Program-made: the position numbers and the translations under genes
The notes under the pieces: model-generated
The model's database searches: none
The model's input: only the letters and a program-made list of their open reading frames with translations
Told to the model about the DNA's origin: nothing
Shown: positions 50,943 to 62,964 of the stretch, piece by piece
Layout: every line of letters begins with the position of its first letter
Numbering within the stretch: position 1 is the stretch's first letter
NCBI GenBank assembly: GCA_024362935.1
Contig: JANCRA010000032.1
Span: forward strand, 4,898,001 to 4,962,000
Direction: 5' to 3'
Source of the DNA: Setophaga petechia
Taxonomy: Eukaryota; Chordata; Aves; Passeriformes; Parulidae
DNA length: 64,000 bases

Positions 50943-53900
50943 AAGTATTTTAATTGATATGTTGGGTGTAAGTTCTACTTGACATATCTTTGCTCATTAA
51001 ACAAGAAAACAAAGTCAGTGTAGTATGACCCTAGATCATCTACATATTTAAACCATTTCATTTAGAATGCCTTTATTTTCTTCTCTCTCTTCATGTCTCA
51101 CTTTCAGTCAGATATGATTCTTGATTCATATATAGGCTGTTCCCATAGTATTTGTTGCTTCCTATAGTCTATAGAAAGATTTCTCTAAATAGATTTTATT
51201 TTGTATTGAAAAAATTCATGTAAGTTGCCCTGAATTACTTTTTCCACCTTCCTAAAATATGAGCTCCAGTAAAGCAAGAACAGGTCCTTCTAAGCTAAGA
51301 GAGAAATAAAATGTCACCTAGCACTTTATTTTGGTTTCTCTGCCCCTTTGTGTTTCTAATTATCTTCCCATCCATAGTGTTCTTCTCAGCAGGAAGAAGA
51401 AAGGAAAAAAAAAAAAAACTAACTCCTGAAATGTGCCTTTCCAAAAATGAAAATAACATTTTATCATCCTGGGATTTTCAAGAATCATGAAAAGAAATAG
51501 TATTACAAAATGCATCTGAACTTGGAGTTTACTATCTTAATGGATTTCTCTGTGGAGTCAGGCTATCTTTGTTCTTTCAGCAAATCTGGGAATCCTCAGG
51601 TTTATCCTTTTGTACAGAGTGGGAGAATAACGATGTTAAAACCAGTAATTTACTTTGAAATTTTTGGATTTTGTTTGTATCTTTAATTTTCTCAGCAATT
51701 TTAACTTGCTGCATTCAGTTAATTTTGGGTCTCAACACCCTTCTTTTCTCCCTGTTCTTTTCTTTCTATTACTTAAAGATTTTGTTGGTAAAATTACTAA
51801 GAAAGAGAGCACGTAGTTTTGAGAAAATATTTTTCTACCTCATTCAGACATATGCATTGAAGTGATTTTAGCTCTTTATACAGCTTATTAAATATTTAAT
51901 GAGACATGATATTGGGAGTTTTCAAAGTCATTATAGGTGGCGGTACATATGAGGACCTGTGCACCTACATTCACTTTTTGTTGTTTCTTTTTCTCTGTTC
52001 TTTTTTTTTCTTTTTTTTTTTTTTGGTATTTGTCTGCAAGTTGAATCTAGTTCTATTGTACAAGTCTCTCAGACAGGAGTAAAATTCACTCAGTGACTAT
52101 CTTTTTACATCCAGCTAAAACATTCTGCTTCTGCAGTTATCCAATATTTTGAATACAAACACCAGAACAGTTTTGTTATGCAGCATAAAAGGGTATAACC
52201 ACAGAAAAAGTGAATTCAATGGTTTTGATGAGAACAAGTCTTTGGCAGAATTTAACCTGTTATGAGGAAATTTCTTAATTTCAGTGTTTAAAAAACTTTA
52301 CAGGAGAAGGGGCAAAATGCTGTTGATGTTTCCCAGAAACCCTAGGAAAATATGCCTGACAAAGTGTAATATAGAAATGGATCAGACAGATCATCAGATG
52401 TGTGCCAGGACTTAATCACACAATTCACCTTTTCCCTCTGGTAAGGAAACCAGATAAATTGATAAAAAACCCAAAATGCATGAAAGAGGAAGTCTGCTAC
52501 CTGGAATCCTGAGGTAATTTTTTGACAGTATATGTTTGTGTGTATGTGGACTCTCTTCTGGAGAGTCTCTGCTCCTGTTCAGATTTAAAGAAAATATCAG
52601 TTATTATCCAAATGGGAAAATGTCCCTGCCATATTGTAATCCTAATCTCAGTCTACCTGACAGAACATTTCGCTAGAAGAGTTTAATTTTTCAGTACCAT
52701 TTTTCCTCAGTGAGAGCTGCCTTCTATTCAAACATTATAAATGAGCCTTGTTTTGAGTCCCTAGGAAATGTACTGTATCATTCACCTCCTGTCAGATTAG
52801 CTCTCGTTACTCGGTATCTCCTGTGGAAAGTACAGAAGGGATTTCACCAGTTATAAACTCCCCTTATCTTCAGGTTCTTTGGGCAGACTTCAGATTTCCC
52901 CTGGATCTTCATCTTTAACTTTTTCAAATTGTTTTGCAGTTCAACTTTTCAGCTTCATACCTGATTTTCTCTCCTACTTTAGGTACTTTTTATTTATAGG
53001 TAGAGAAAATTAGCTAAGTAGGGCTACTAGACTTCCTTTTTCATTGTGAGTTACACTTCATATATCTCTCAAAATCCTTTTTGTCATCTGAAAATATATA
53101 TATTGAAGCTCCTAGACAATTGAAACCAGATTATATCAGATTACACTCACTTTCCATGTTTTCTTTTAATAGATAGGCACCTGTCAGATATAAAAAGGGC
53201 AAATGACATCTCATTGCTTCTTAAATGTGGTCTTAACTCAACCTTCATCAGTGGTGCCTCACCTCACTATTTTCAGCTTGAATTTTTTATTTCCTAGTTT
53301 CCCAAGACATTTTGCATTCCTACACACATCCTTCAGCTGCATAAAATTAATGGTGTGACAGAAGGAAGATTTAAAGAGGAAAGGAAAATTTTGTTTCTTG
53401 ATTCTTCAAATCTGGATGTACTTAGAAAGCTTGTTATATCTCAATTTTTACATCAAAATGAAAGAAGGAGGAAGTCTGGGAAAAATAAATGTGTTGTTGA
53501 GCAATCTTTTACTTCTGTGAAAGAGTAGAAATTCTCAGGACTTAATAATACATAGAGACTGAAAGATGCATCTCCATATTCACTACAGCCTGGGAATTTC
53601 TTATTTCTCACTCCAGGACTTCTGTCTCACCTCAACACATAATTTGCACTAAAAAACATAGAGGTTATAGAGATGGACTTCTTTGCACCTAATCTTGGAT
53701 GTCCAACGAAGCAGACATTATTAGAGGAACCTTTCCTGAAACGGAGTAACAGAAGAGAAAAGGCAAACTGCCTAATACTACACAGTGCCTGTACATTACT
53801 TTCCAGCCACTTAGATTGTCCTGCTAATATTTTTTGGATATCCTCTCATATAGGTCCAAAACCATTCTTTACATACATGATGAAGTGTAGCATGTAACCC

Positions 53901-53971
53901 AAGGTATTTGAGTGTTTGGATTATAAAATAATGATAGTATGCCAAATAATCCCCCATATACATGGTCACAG

Positions 53972-55790
53972 AAACACAGAATTATAGAAATGCTTAGGCT
54001 GAAAAGGACCTCTAGGATCATTCAGTCCAAACTAGTAAACCCAGAACAACCAAGTCCACCACTAAGCCATGTGTCACAGCGCCACATTCACATTTCTTGA
54101 ACACTTTCCAGGCATGGTGACTCAAACACTTCCCTTGGCATGCTGTTCCAAAGCCTGGCAACCCTTTGCATGAAGAAATTATTCCTAATACCCAATCTAA
54201 ATCTCCTCAAGCACAGAATGACTCCATTTCCTTTCATCTTGGTGCTTATCACTTAGGATAAGAAATCAAACCCTACCTGTCTGTAACTTCCTTTCAGGTA
54301 GTTGTAGAGAGCAGTAACTTCCCATCTCAGACTTCTTTTCTCCAGGATAAAGAAGCTCAGCTCCCTCAACCTCTCCTCACAGGACTTGTGCTCCAGACCC
54401 TGCACCAGCTCTGTTGCCCTTGTCTGGACATCTTGCAGCACCTCAGTGTGTTTGGGGCAGTGAGTGTCACAAAACTGAGCACAGGATTTGAGGTGTGGCA
54501 CCACTATTGCTGAGTACAGAGGGACAATCATACCCTCATCCTGATGGCCACACTATTTTCAACACAGGCCAGGATTCCAGTGGCTTTTGTCCACGTGGTC
54601 TGGTTCATGTTCAGTGGCTGAAAACCAGCACTCTGAGATCCTTTTCCAACAGGCATCTTTCCAGTCACTCTGTCCCAAGCCTGTGGCAGTGCCTGGGGTT
54701 GTTGTGACCCAAGTAAAGGGTCCAACACCTGGCCTTCTTTAATCTCATACAACTTGTGGTAGCCTATCAATCCAGCTTGTCCAGATCCCTCTGCAGAGCC
54801 TTTCATCATCCACTAAACATGTCATACGAGGAGATCAGGTTGGTCCAGCAGGATCTGTGTTTCATAAATCCACATTTGTGCTGGCTGGGCCTGATCCCCT
54901 GGCTGTCCTGTATACACCATGTATGTACAGCACTCAAGATGATCTTCCCCAGCAGTGGGGTCAGACGCACAGGCCCCAGTCCTGCTTTCAAACCTTCTTG
55001 AAATTGGGCATCACATTTGCCATCTTCCACTCAACTGGAACCTCCCTGCTTAGCCAGGAGTGCTGGTAAATAATGGAAAGTGCCTCAGTGGCATTTCCAC
55101 CAGCTCCCTCTGTACCCTTGGGTGGATCCTACCTGGCCCCACAGATTTGTGTGAATGTAAGCACTGTAACAGGTCACTGACCATTTCACCTTGAATTTTA
55201 GGGTCTTCACTCTGCTCCTTGTCCCTATTTCATCTTGTTTCCTGAGTTCCAGCCAAAATTCTCTTTTCAGCCAGGCTGGCCTTCCTTCCCTGCTGAATCA
55301 TCTGCTGGCACATGCAGTCAATCTGCTCCTGCATCTTTAATACTTCCTTGCTGAAGGATGTCCAGCCTTCTTAGACTCCTTGGCTCCTCAGGACTCTCAA
55401 CCAATGTCCTAAAGAGCTTAAAGTCTGCCCCTTTGAAAGTTCAAAATTGCAGTTCTGCTGGCCCCCCTCCTTGCTTCTCAAAAAATTGAAAATTCTGTCA
55501 TTTTGTGATCTCTGTGCCCAAGAGGCCTTCTGACCATAACATCATCTATAAATGTTTACAAAGAGCAGATCCAAACAGGAAGCCTTCCCTGACTGCTTCC
55601 CTTCCCATCTCTATTCACGTTGTTCTCTTCCACACACTTCAGGAACCTCCTGGTCTGTTTTTTCTCTACTGTGGTGCATTTCTAGCAGATATCTGGGAAG
55701 CTGAAGAGAACAAGTAGTAGCAATTGTTAGACTTTTCCCACCTGCCTATAGAACACTTTTTATGCATCTTCATCCTATTTTTTCATCTTG
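53972..55790 (-). mobile_element. CR1 LINE copy B, internally deleted (minus strand)
   Basis: A CR1 remnant of about 1.8 kb read on the minus strand. From its 5' side (55,790 downward): end of the endonuclease domain (an RRFLKCVEENN-like segment near 55,640 and GHRDHKMTEFSIF near 55,495), the linker, the N-terminal reverse transcriptase region (MVSDLLQCLHSHKSVGPGRI near 55,175 and HKCGFMKHRSCWTNLISSYD near 54,830-54,890), then an abrupt jump near 54,800 that removes the catalytic palm, and finally the C-terminal region and 3' UTR. It ends in ATTCTGTG-type words at 53,972, the usual CR1 terminus. Stops and frameshifts are present. The last ~800 bp match copy A at about 99%; the endonuclease overlap does not. 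Confidence 0.92.
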
Positions 55791-55799
55791 ATATTATAA

Positions 55800-58700
55800 A
55801 ATTATAGTGCTTGAAGACATAAGGCCTTGTTCTAGCATCCTAGATCTGATATTTCTTACCATTTGCTGAGCACAGCTTAGCAGCAAAGACCACCACAGGT
55901 GGAAGTTTCTGTACCTGAGACCAGTAACAGCTCAGAGCAGCTGTGTGGGATCTGTCCTGTGTGTCAGGTGCCTTGGGAACTAGTCCACAAGAAGAGAACA
56001 AAGAGTCTGTGCTAGGAATCCTTCAGCCACACACTCCCTTGGTGTCCTGTCCTCTTCTCTCTCTTTCATTATCCAGACTGTTTTTTCCGGAGTGTCAGCA
56101 ACAGTAGCATGAAAGTTACCTAGGTGGTCCTTCAGACTTATCAACGGTCTTCTGCAGACTACATCTATCCTGAGATGAAAACTGCATATACTGTGTCTCA
56201 GAAATTTAAGATTGTCTGTAAATATTTTAATTCTGGCCATAGAATAGTTTTTATCACCATCTCCCTTTGTCCCTTTCTCCTTTTTTACTTCTTTCCTCTC
56301 CTTTCTGCATCTCACTCTTCTAAGATCTATTTAATTATACCCATAGAAAAGAAAATGCTGATATCAAAAGAGCAATTCCCTCTTTTGATTTCCAATTCAT
56401 TTTCCCCTCTCATTCAAGAGAATAGAAATATACAAAGTAATTTGGTATATAAAATGATTCCCCATAATTTTAATCCTTTTAAAGTGCTTATGGAGATTAT
56501 CACAGTTTGATTTATTTTGACAAGGGGTGGTAAAAATTGTAAGAACAATAGTCTACTAAAAATGTTTTAAGAGCCTGTTGCTGTGTTACAGGAATGAACA
56601 TTCCAGGTGTTTCATGGATTTGGGGGAAGATTTCCTAATACAGCTAAGTGAATTAAAGTAACACGAGGAACAAGCATTCACAATAAGTAGAAATGGACAC
56701 CATTTAGCTAATGCTTGAAAACTTTTTTCCAGAAATTAAGGCATCACATTTTTATGTTCTGTGTCTTTATTTTATTGCATCTTCTTTTGCTTTTCACAGA
56801 TCAGGCAGCTAGATGTCAGAGCTACGAGGGAAATCAGAGGGTTGCCTAAATTTCTCAGTCATAAGGCCTTCCCTAGCAAGGATTTGGGTTTGACCATAAT
56901 ATCGAATATCTCTGAGGCAGAATCGCAGAGGGAGGAGCAGAGCCCATGCTCTTATAGGTCCTAACTCACCTCTCTTTTACCCAAGATTTCTTAGTTTTGT
57001 GTGATGAACTTTTTTCTGTACTCTGTTTTGAACGGACTGTAGTAGCTCTTGAAGGATGAAATGAGTGACTGAGAGTGTAGCAACAGTGGCAAAGAACATT
57101 CTCAAAGTTAGACTGTGTACTCAGCTGCTCAGTAACATCATGATCCCACAAAGAGAGAAAGGGTCTCACTATGTGATGTACACAAGGCTTACTCAGCTTT
57201 ATGCAGCAAGGTTCATTCAGCAGCAGCAGAGGAGAGGCTGCTCCCTAACCCTGCCATGAAGGCGCAGTCATTTGGGATGATCTGTGTCAGGATTAGAGGG
57301 CCATCATGGTGCAATACACAATAGTAAGTGTGTGAGTGCAGTCTTACAACCTCCCCCAGGCCTCTATCACCCAGGTGTTATGTGATACCAGTATCTTACA
57401 CTGGAAAAGAAGAAACACAAAAGCGAAAATACTGGTTTTCCAAGACCATTAATTACATCATGCATACTAAAATCATGTTATCTAAGCCATCAGGTCATCC
57501 CACTGCAAGAGAACATTAGACAATATCTATCAAGTTTTCATGACATTCATTTCCCTTTGTTATGTTCCTATGTTCCTATGCTTTTAACTTTGGTTTTATT
57601 AAATTTTGCTCATTGAAGATACTTGTTATTTGTGATGGATAATATACGTTGTTCAGGATAAACCTGAGATTTTGCAAAATGGTACTTCTAGAAAATTGAA
57701 CCTCAAAAAACCCCAAAAAGCATAAAAAAAGATACCACTGGAAGAGCTTAGCATTATGAAGAGTGTAACAAATAAAATTCAGAAAGTAATCAGCTGTTAT
57801 CATAAGATTATTTTTTAACTAACAAGCCTAAATTTAAAACTATTTCAAAGAAATAGTGATCTTTACATATACATTAAAACAGCAGAAAAAAATGAAAAGA
57901 GGAAGAGGGTGAATAACAGGGCAGGCAAATGACTGATCTTTCTGTGTGGTTTTCACTCGAGCACAAGAAGAATGATTACATCCCTACAGCAGTCTTCAAA
58001 GTGTTGGAGTCAGAGAGTGGAATAGGAAATGAACTGCAGTTCAGTGACGCTCTGTGGCCTGAACAGTGGGAGCTGGTAAGCACAGCATTTCCACTTTATT
58101 CACTTCTCTTTTTTTCAGCCACTGTCAGGAGAAGGCCTTCCCACACACATGCTTTTGCATCTTTATTGTAACCTGAAAAGAACTAAATGTAGCAGCTGTA
58201 TCTATGTATAGGCGGATATAATGTGTATGGGTAGATTTTTCAATGCTCTACATACACACAGGCTTATTACACATGTGTATGAAATAGCAATGAATAAGTA
58301 CAATTTTTCTGAAGAAGTCTGTTTTCCAATTTGATATAGAATACATACTGAGTTCTTTGTGTTTCATTAGGAATAAAACCCACAAGTTGTTCACCTAGGT
58401 CTGCTTGGAGAATAAAGTACCACTTTTAGCCAGGTCTGTAATTTTCTGCTTCCTTTGTCATGAAACATCAACCAAATGTCCTCTGCAAAATTTGTCTCCA
58501 GGAAAGGAGAGCACCATATATAAATAGAGCCACAGTAGAATGTCACTTAAGGGATGCTCAATCTTCTCATCTTGATCTATTCTCATTAGATATGTGAAAA
58601 ACATAATCTAATGCTTAATAAAATGTCTAATGCACATCAGAGTTTTCCATAAAACTGCACCTCTGCTATGGCATGAGAAATGTGCATGTAAATATACCCA

Positions 58701-58980
58701 GGAGGTTAACCTGGAAGATGTTACAGTATTTGTATCCTTGTGGACAAGTTGAGAGGCTACTTGATGATCCAAGTAAGATCACTTTCCACATTTTATTTTG
58801 TAACTGGACATTCCTTGATCTTCAGAAGGGAGTTCCAGACTTTTTAACGTGTTTATTCTAAAAAATAAGTGAATTATTAATCACATCCCGATTTACTAAA
58901 CTTTTTTACTAAGGTTCAGAAACAGCTCAGATAAAATTATCAGTTAGATGCTTAGGGAAATAGAGGATTGAGGGAACTGC
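55800..58980. other. Non-coding DNA, nothing recognised
   Basis: No gene was recognised. The longest frames (128 codons plus strand near 56.1-56.5 kb; 111 codons minus strand overlapping it) lie opposite one another and lack motifs. A slightly GC-richer part at about 57,170-57,370 has no nameable content. Confidence 0.5.
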
Positions 58981-58981
58981 T

Positions 58982-59036
58982 GGGGTGGGGTTTTTTTGGG
59001 GTTTTTTGGGGGGTTTTTGGTTGTTTTGTTTTGTTT
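58982..59036 (+). repeat. G/T-only low-complexity tract with G-quadruplex pattern
   Basis: Blocks of G separated by blocks of T: GGGG, one T, GGGG, seven T, GGGG, six T, GGGGGG, then T/G mixture. The first 32 bases meet the usual intramolecular G-quadruplex pattern (four G runs of at least four, loops of 1, 7 and 6). Confidence 0.85.
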
Positions 59037-59039
59037 CTT

Positions 59040-59296
59040 ATCAGTAGCTTATGATGGCCAATTATCCTTTTGTTCACTATGACTGAAATAATCACTGAAG
59101 ACTGTCAGGGAAAAGAAATTCAAAGTCAAGTTCATAGTCTGATTTTTGCATTTGTGTTTCAAATAAATCCCTTTATTTCTGTTTAAACAAATACAGATTT
59201 TCTTAGAATTTTATTTCACTGCAGCTTTAGTTCTGTGTAATACCATTTGGACTCTTGGAGTTGAGAAGAGAGTGAAGAGTAGTTTTTGACATCACT
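59040..59296. other. Non-coding DNA
   Basis: A short interval between a low-complexity tract and a CR1 fragment; nothing recognised. Confidence 0.5.
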
Positions 59297-59778
59297 GTAG
59301 AATGACAGAATCACTAAGTGGTTTTGATTTCAAAGGATCCTAAAGATTATCTAGTTCTAACCCCTCTGTAATGGGCAGAGACAACTCTCACTAGAACAGA
59401 TTGCCCAAAACCCCATTCAATCTGGCCTCGAACACTTCCAGGGATGGGGTATCCACAGATTCTCTGGGCCTGTTCCAGTGTCTCAATACTCTCACAGCAA
59501 AGAATTTCTTCCTAATATCTGGTCTAAACCCACACTCATCTGATTTAAAATTACCCCATTATATCAACATAGGCCCTGATAAAAAAACTCCCTTTCTATC
59601 CCTCTTAGAAGCCTTTTGTAAATTCCCGAAGGCTACAATAACATGTTCCCAGAGACTGAACAACCCCACCTCTCTCAGCCTGTCTTCATATGTAAGATGC
59701 TCCATTCTTCTGATCATTTTCATGGCCCTCCTCTGGATGCATTCCAACAGGCCCATGTATTTCTTGTACTGGGGAATC
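59297..59778 (-). mobile_element. CR1 LINE, 5'-truncated 3' end (minus strand)
   Basis: About 480 bp of CR1 in reverse orientation. The plus-strand text carries the familiar reverse-complement 3' UTR words (GAACACTTCCAGGGATGGGG at about 59,429-59,448, AAAGAATTTCTTCCTAATAT at about 59,499-59,518). On the minus strand the ORF2 C-terminus reads LLECIQRRAMKMIRRMEHLT and YEDRLREVGLFSL (within 59,559-59,756), against the family pattern of [30 protein letters not shown]-type ends. Divergence from the family is clearly higher than in copies A and B, so it is older. Immobile. Confidence 0.92.
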
Positions 59779-59789
59779 CATTGAATGTA

Positions 59790-61800
59790 ATAAAACTGAA
59801 AAGAGTGAGGGTGTCATTAAATAAAGAGCTATAAAGTATGCTTCCAGACAAATCTAAACCATCATTAACAGTGTAGTATAAAAGGGTGCAGGGTTCTTAG
59901 TGCCTATTACACTGTCCTTAATGTCATTTTTCTTTATTATGAGTAAGGACTACACGGCAATGAGATCTATTTAGGTACTTTCTTTTCAACAAAATTTATC
60001 CTCAAAAAGCTTTACAGAATCTCTTGATTATATTGTGAAATGTGAAAAAAGTAGCTCCAAGGCCAGTAATCTCTTTGTTTTCTACAAAATCTTTCTGATA
60101 TGAAAGAATTTTCTTAAAATCTTGCGTATTTTTACAGTATTCTGAAATTACACTTTTCTTTTTCCTATTCCATTTTTATCTGAAAAGACAAGATACATAT
60201 TTGAAAAGAGATATGCAGAGAACATGAGTCTAGCAGTCTGTGTTTTTGGAAACTCTTTTTTTTTAATTGAAGGTTTGTCTGTTTTCATATGGTTTTCACT
60301 AAAATTCTCTGTAGTTTTACAAAAGAGACCAAGTCTTCATTCCTCTTACATTAAAAATCTGCATTTTACAAAAGAAATGCCTAATATAGTACTCCTGAGA
60401 GCCCAACAAAGAAACTCCTAAATGAATAATTAAGAGGTGAATTAATGTTTTTATGATTCAAAATCTGGGAATATAAATGGAGGGATGTTGCGTCATCATG
60501 TGGGCTGCAAACAGAATAAAGGGTTATGTTAAACGAACACTGAAAATAGAAACTTTGCCTTTTCCTCTACAGTTCCTTGTTGAAGCCAACCGCTTGATAA
60601 TTACTCTTGACTATTTCCAAATCCTATCACAAGAACTGTCTTTTCCTCAGCCAAGGAATTCTAATTCAATTCTGCTCTGATTAAAGTATCAGACCTTTCT
60701 CCTAGTACTCAGCCTTTCCTGGACTCGCTGTTAATATCAAAACTTGCCCACTTGTCCACTTCACCCTCAATATCTGGGCTGTATGAAAATTCTTATGTCC
60801 TACACAGCTTACTTATATTTATATGTAAGAAGAGTAATTCAATCCCTCCCTATGTGTTATGATCAAGGCCCTAGATCATTCCTTACACGACTCACACTGC
60901 ATCCGAAATGATCTTCAAGGACTCCTGCTGGCTTCAAAGAAACAGATTTTGTTTAGCATTTTAGCAGAGCAGCTTTACTAAAGAACAGCTCTGCAGCTTT
61001 GGAGCATGGCACTCCTTAAAATAAGTGGAAAATGTAGAAACTGTGTCCTTCCTTCATAAATTTGATTCTGTCTGATCTCCAGATGTGTGTTCACACCAGC
61101 GGGCTCTCTCTGTTATCCTTGAGTATCCAAAGGCTCAAGCTGATAGGGTCTTTTTTATGTGCTTTTCTCCAATGGACATACCACCTATTGAAAACACCAG
61201 TTTGGTGTATCACTGAGCACACATTTTATGAAAAGGTGGCCACATTATTGCACATGATGTTTATGACAAGAAATAAGTTCTCGCATCTGTGATATTGACA
61301 GGACTTCGTCTGATCAGCAGGGAGTGTACCTTAACTTAAAGAGAGGGAAAAATAACATTTTACTCCCTTTGTGGTTCCCATAAATAATTCTAAACAAGTG
61401 CTTCCAACTTGTAGTGATGGAGGGTGTTGTAGTGTGCTCTCTAGGCACTCCACTCCAGCAGTCTTCAGAGTGCTTTGACCAAAGACTCTGAGCAGTATTC
61501 TCTGCCCTCTGTAGTGCAAAGCTTTGGTCCTCAGTAGGTGTAGGGTGTCAGGTTTACATGGGCCATGATATCAGGAGATAAATTTACTGGATTTTTACCT
61601 GATCTCTTACAGCACGGGAACCTCAGATCTTTTTCTTTAATACAGCAGATACTTCGATCTAATAACTGCACTCATCCTCAGTATTTCTTTGCATAACCCA
61701 AATGTAATTTTTTAATACTGCTTATCTTTACAGTATTGAGGGTGTCTTTCCCTAGTTTCACCGCTGCTTTGTTGTAAGTTCTTTTCACCCTTTTTCCTAA
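59790..61800. other. Non-coding DNA, nothing recognised
   Basis: Short open stretches only, no motifs. No nameable repeats were seen. Confidence 0.5.
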
Positions 61801-62743
61801 CCTAGCAAAGGACTTTGGGTCACTGCCTTATCAAGTACATCTTTCTTGCTTCCCAACAGAGCAGAGGGCTACATCACACATCTCTGCTTTTGGCTGGCTG
61901 ATGTCTGAATTTGGCCTACCGTGGCCTCCGCCAGCATGTCTGACCTGCAATTCAAACTCCTCTGCTTCAGGAGCATAGCATGTGTCCTTTACAGATTCCT
62001 CTGCTGAGCCTATCCTGCATGGAGAGGCTGTCTCTGGCTTGTGCTGCACTAGAGCTTTCTGGCGGTTTCAGTTCCCTTGACTTGTGAGGGCAAATGCTAT
62101 TTTTCACAGGCAGGCACACACACAGGGCCTTATGGCTGTGGTAGATAGGTTGTTATGACCTGTCCTCAGAGGAGGAATTCCTACAAGCAAGGTGCATGGC
62201 ATGTTGCATCTGTGTGTCGTGTAAAAGCAGCAGTGAAGCACTTTATGACACCTCCTTGAGAAGGGCTGCCTTATGTGTAAAACTAGCCATAAATGACACC
62301 TGCAGTCCTGCACAGGGCTCCAGGCCTCTGCGTTGCTCTGTGTCTGAAACAATGTCACCCCTTGCAACAACAGCATCACACCCAAGGCTTTATTACCAGT
62401 GAAGTTCAGAGGCTTTCTGCTGATGCCCAACCCTACCTGGTGGGGTTTTATTTCTCTGATGCATATTCTGTGCGTTCATATTCCTCAAGGTACTACATTG
62501 GCTAAGGTCAGCCCTGTGTCTATCTTTAAAACAATCTTAAAGTTCTTTTTTCCCTTCTTAAAGTCTCCTCCTCAAGCTGAGATAGCCTGTCACATTTGAA
62601 GCACATGCTTTCAAATGAAACTGCTGCTGTGGTACCTGTAGGTCCCCCACACTCCAGGGTGGTAGTCAGCATCACTCTGCAAGCACAAGCCTGACTGGTG
62701 GTTGGTAAGCAGAGAGTGGACACAAAAGCAAGGCTGGCCAAAA
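61800..62743. other. GC-richer stretch of unknown nature
   Basis: Base composition is visibly higher in G+C than the rest of the window. Several frames on both strands are open for 60 to 108 codons, among them minus-strand 62,104-62,430 (108 codons) and 61,831-62,049 (72 codons). None shows a domain, signal peptide or clear splice sites. It could be an unrecognised old repeat, a non-coding exon or a conserved element. It ends directly at a CR1 fragment. Confidence 0.25.
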
Positions 62744-62962
62744 ATCATAGAATCAGAGAATGTTAAGAAGGGATCTTAAAGATCACCTAGACCCACCCCA
62801 CTACACCGTTGTGGTGGGAAACACCTCTCACCAGACCAGGTTGCTCAAGGCCTGATACAGCCTTGCGTTGAACACTGCCAGAGTTGGGGCAACCTCCCTG
62901 GGCAACCTGTTCAGTGTCTCACCACACTCAGGAAAGACTTTCTTCCTAAAAAAACTCTTCTC
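62744..62962 (-). mobile_element. CR1 LINE 3'-end fragment (minus strand)
   Basis: About 220 bp of CR1 in reverse orientation, beginning with ATCATAGAATCAGAGAATG, the typical reverse-complemented terminus, then GATCTTAAAGATCACCTAGA, CCAGACCAGGTTGCTCAAGG and GGGCAACCTGTTCAGTGTCTC. These words are diagnostic of CR1 3' UTRs. The match fades after the AAAGACTTTCTTCCTAA segment. An old truncated insertion. Confidence 0.9.
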
Positions 62963-62964
62963 TC

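Larger units (their letters stand above)
44373..53970. other. Spacer between the two large CR1 copies, nothing recognised
   Basis: About 9.6 kb with no nameable gene or repeat family. Minor items: small inverted repeats at 46,513-46,540 and 50,166-50,187, a degenerate TG-rich tract at 50,895-50,942, A-rich runs at about 49,374-49,390 and 51,404-51,418, and a T-rich run at about 51,990-52,024. Open stretches are at most about 80 codons. Confidence 0.5.

Noticed and set aside
56124..56510. 128-codon plus-strand frame and an overlapping 111-codon minus-strand frame
   Set aside because: They lie opposite each other with no domain or codon signal; chance openings are the simplest reading.
57170..57370. 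Possible long terminal repeat
   Set aside because: No paired copy, no terminal TG...CA pair with duplication and no primer-binding site could be established by eye.
59401..59784. 127-codon plus-strand frame
   Set aside because: It runs antisense through a CR1 fragment whose true coding sense is the minus strand.
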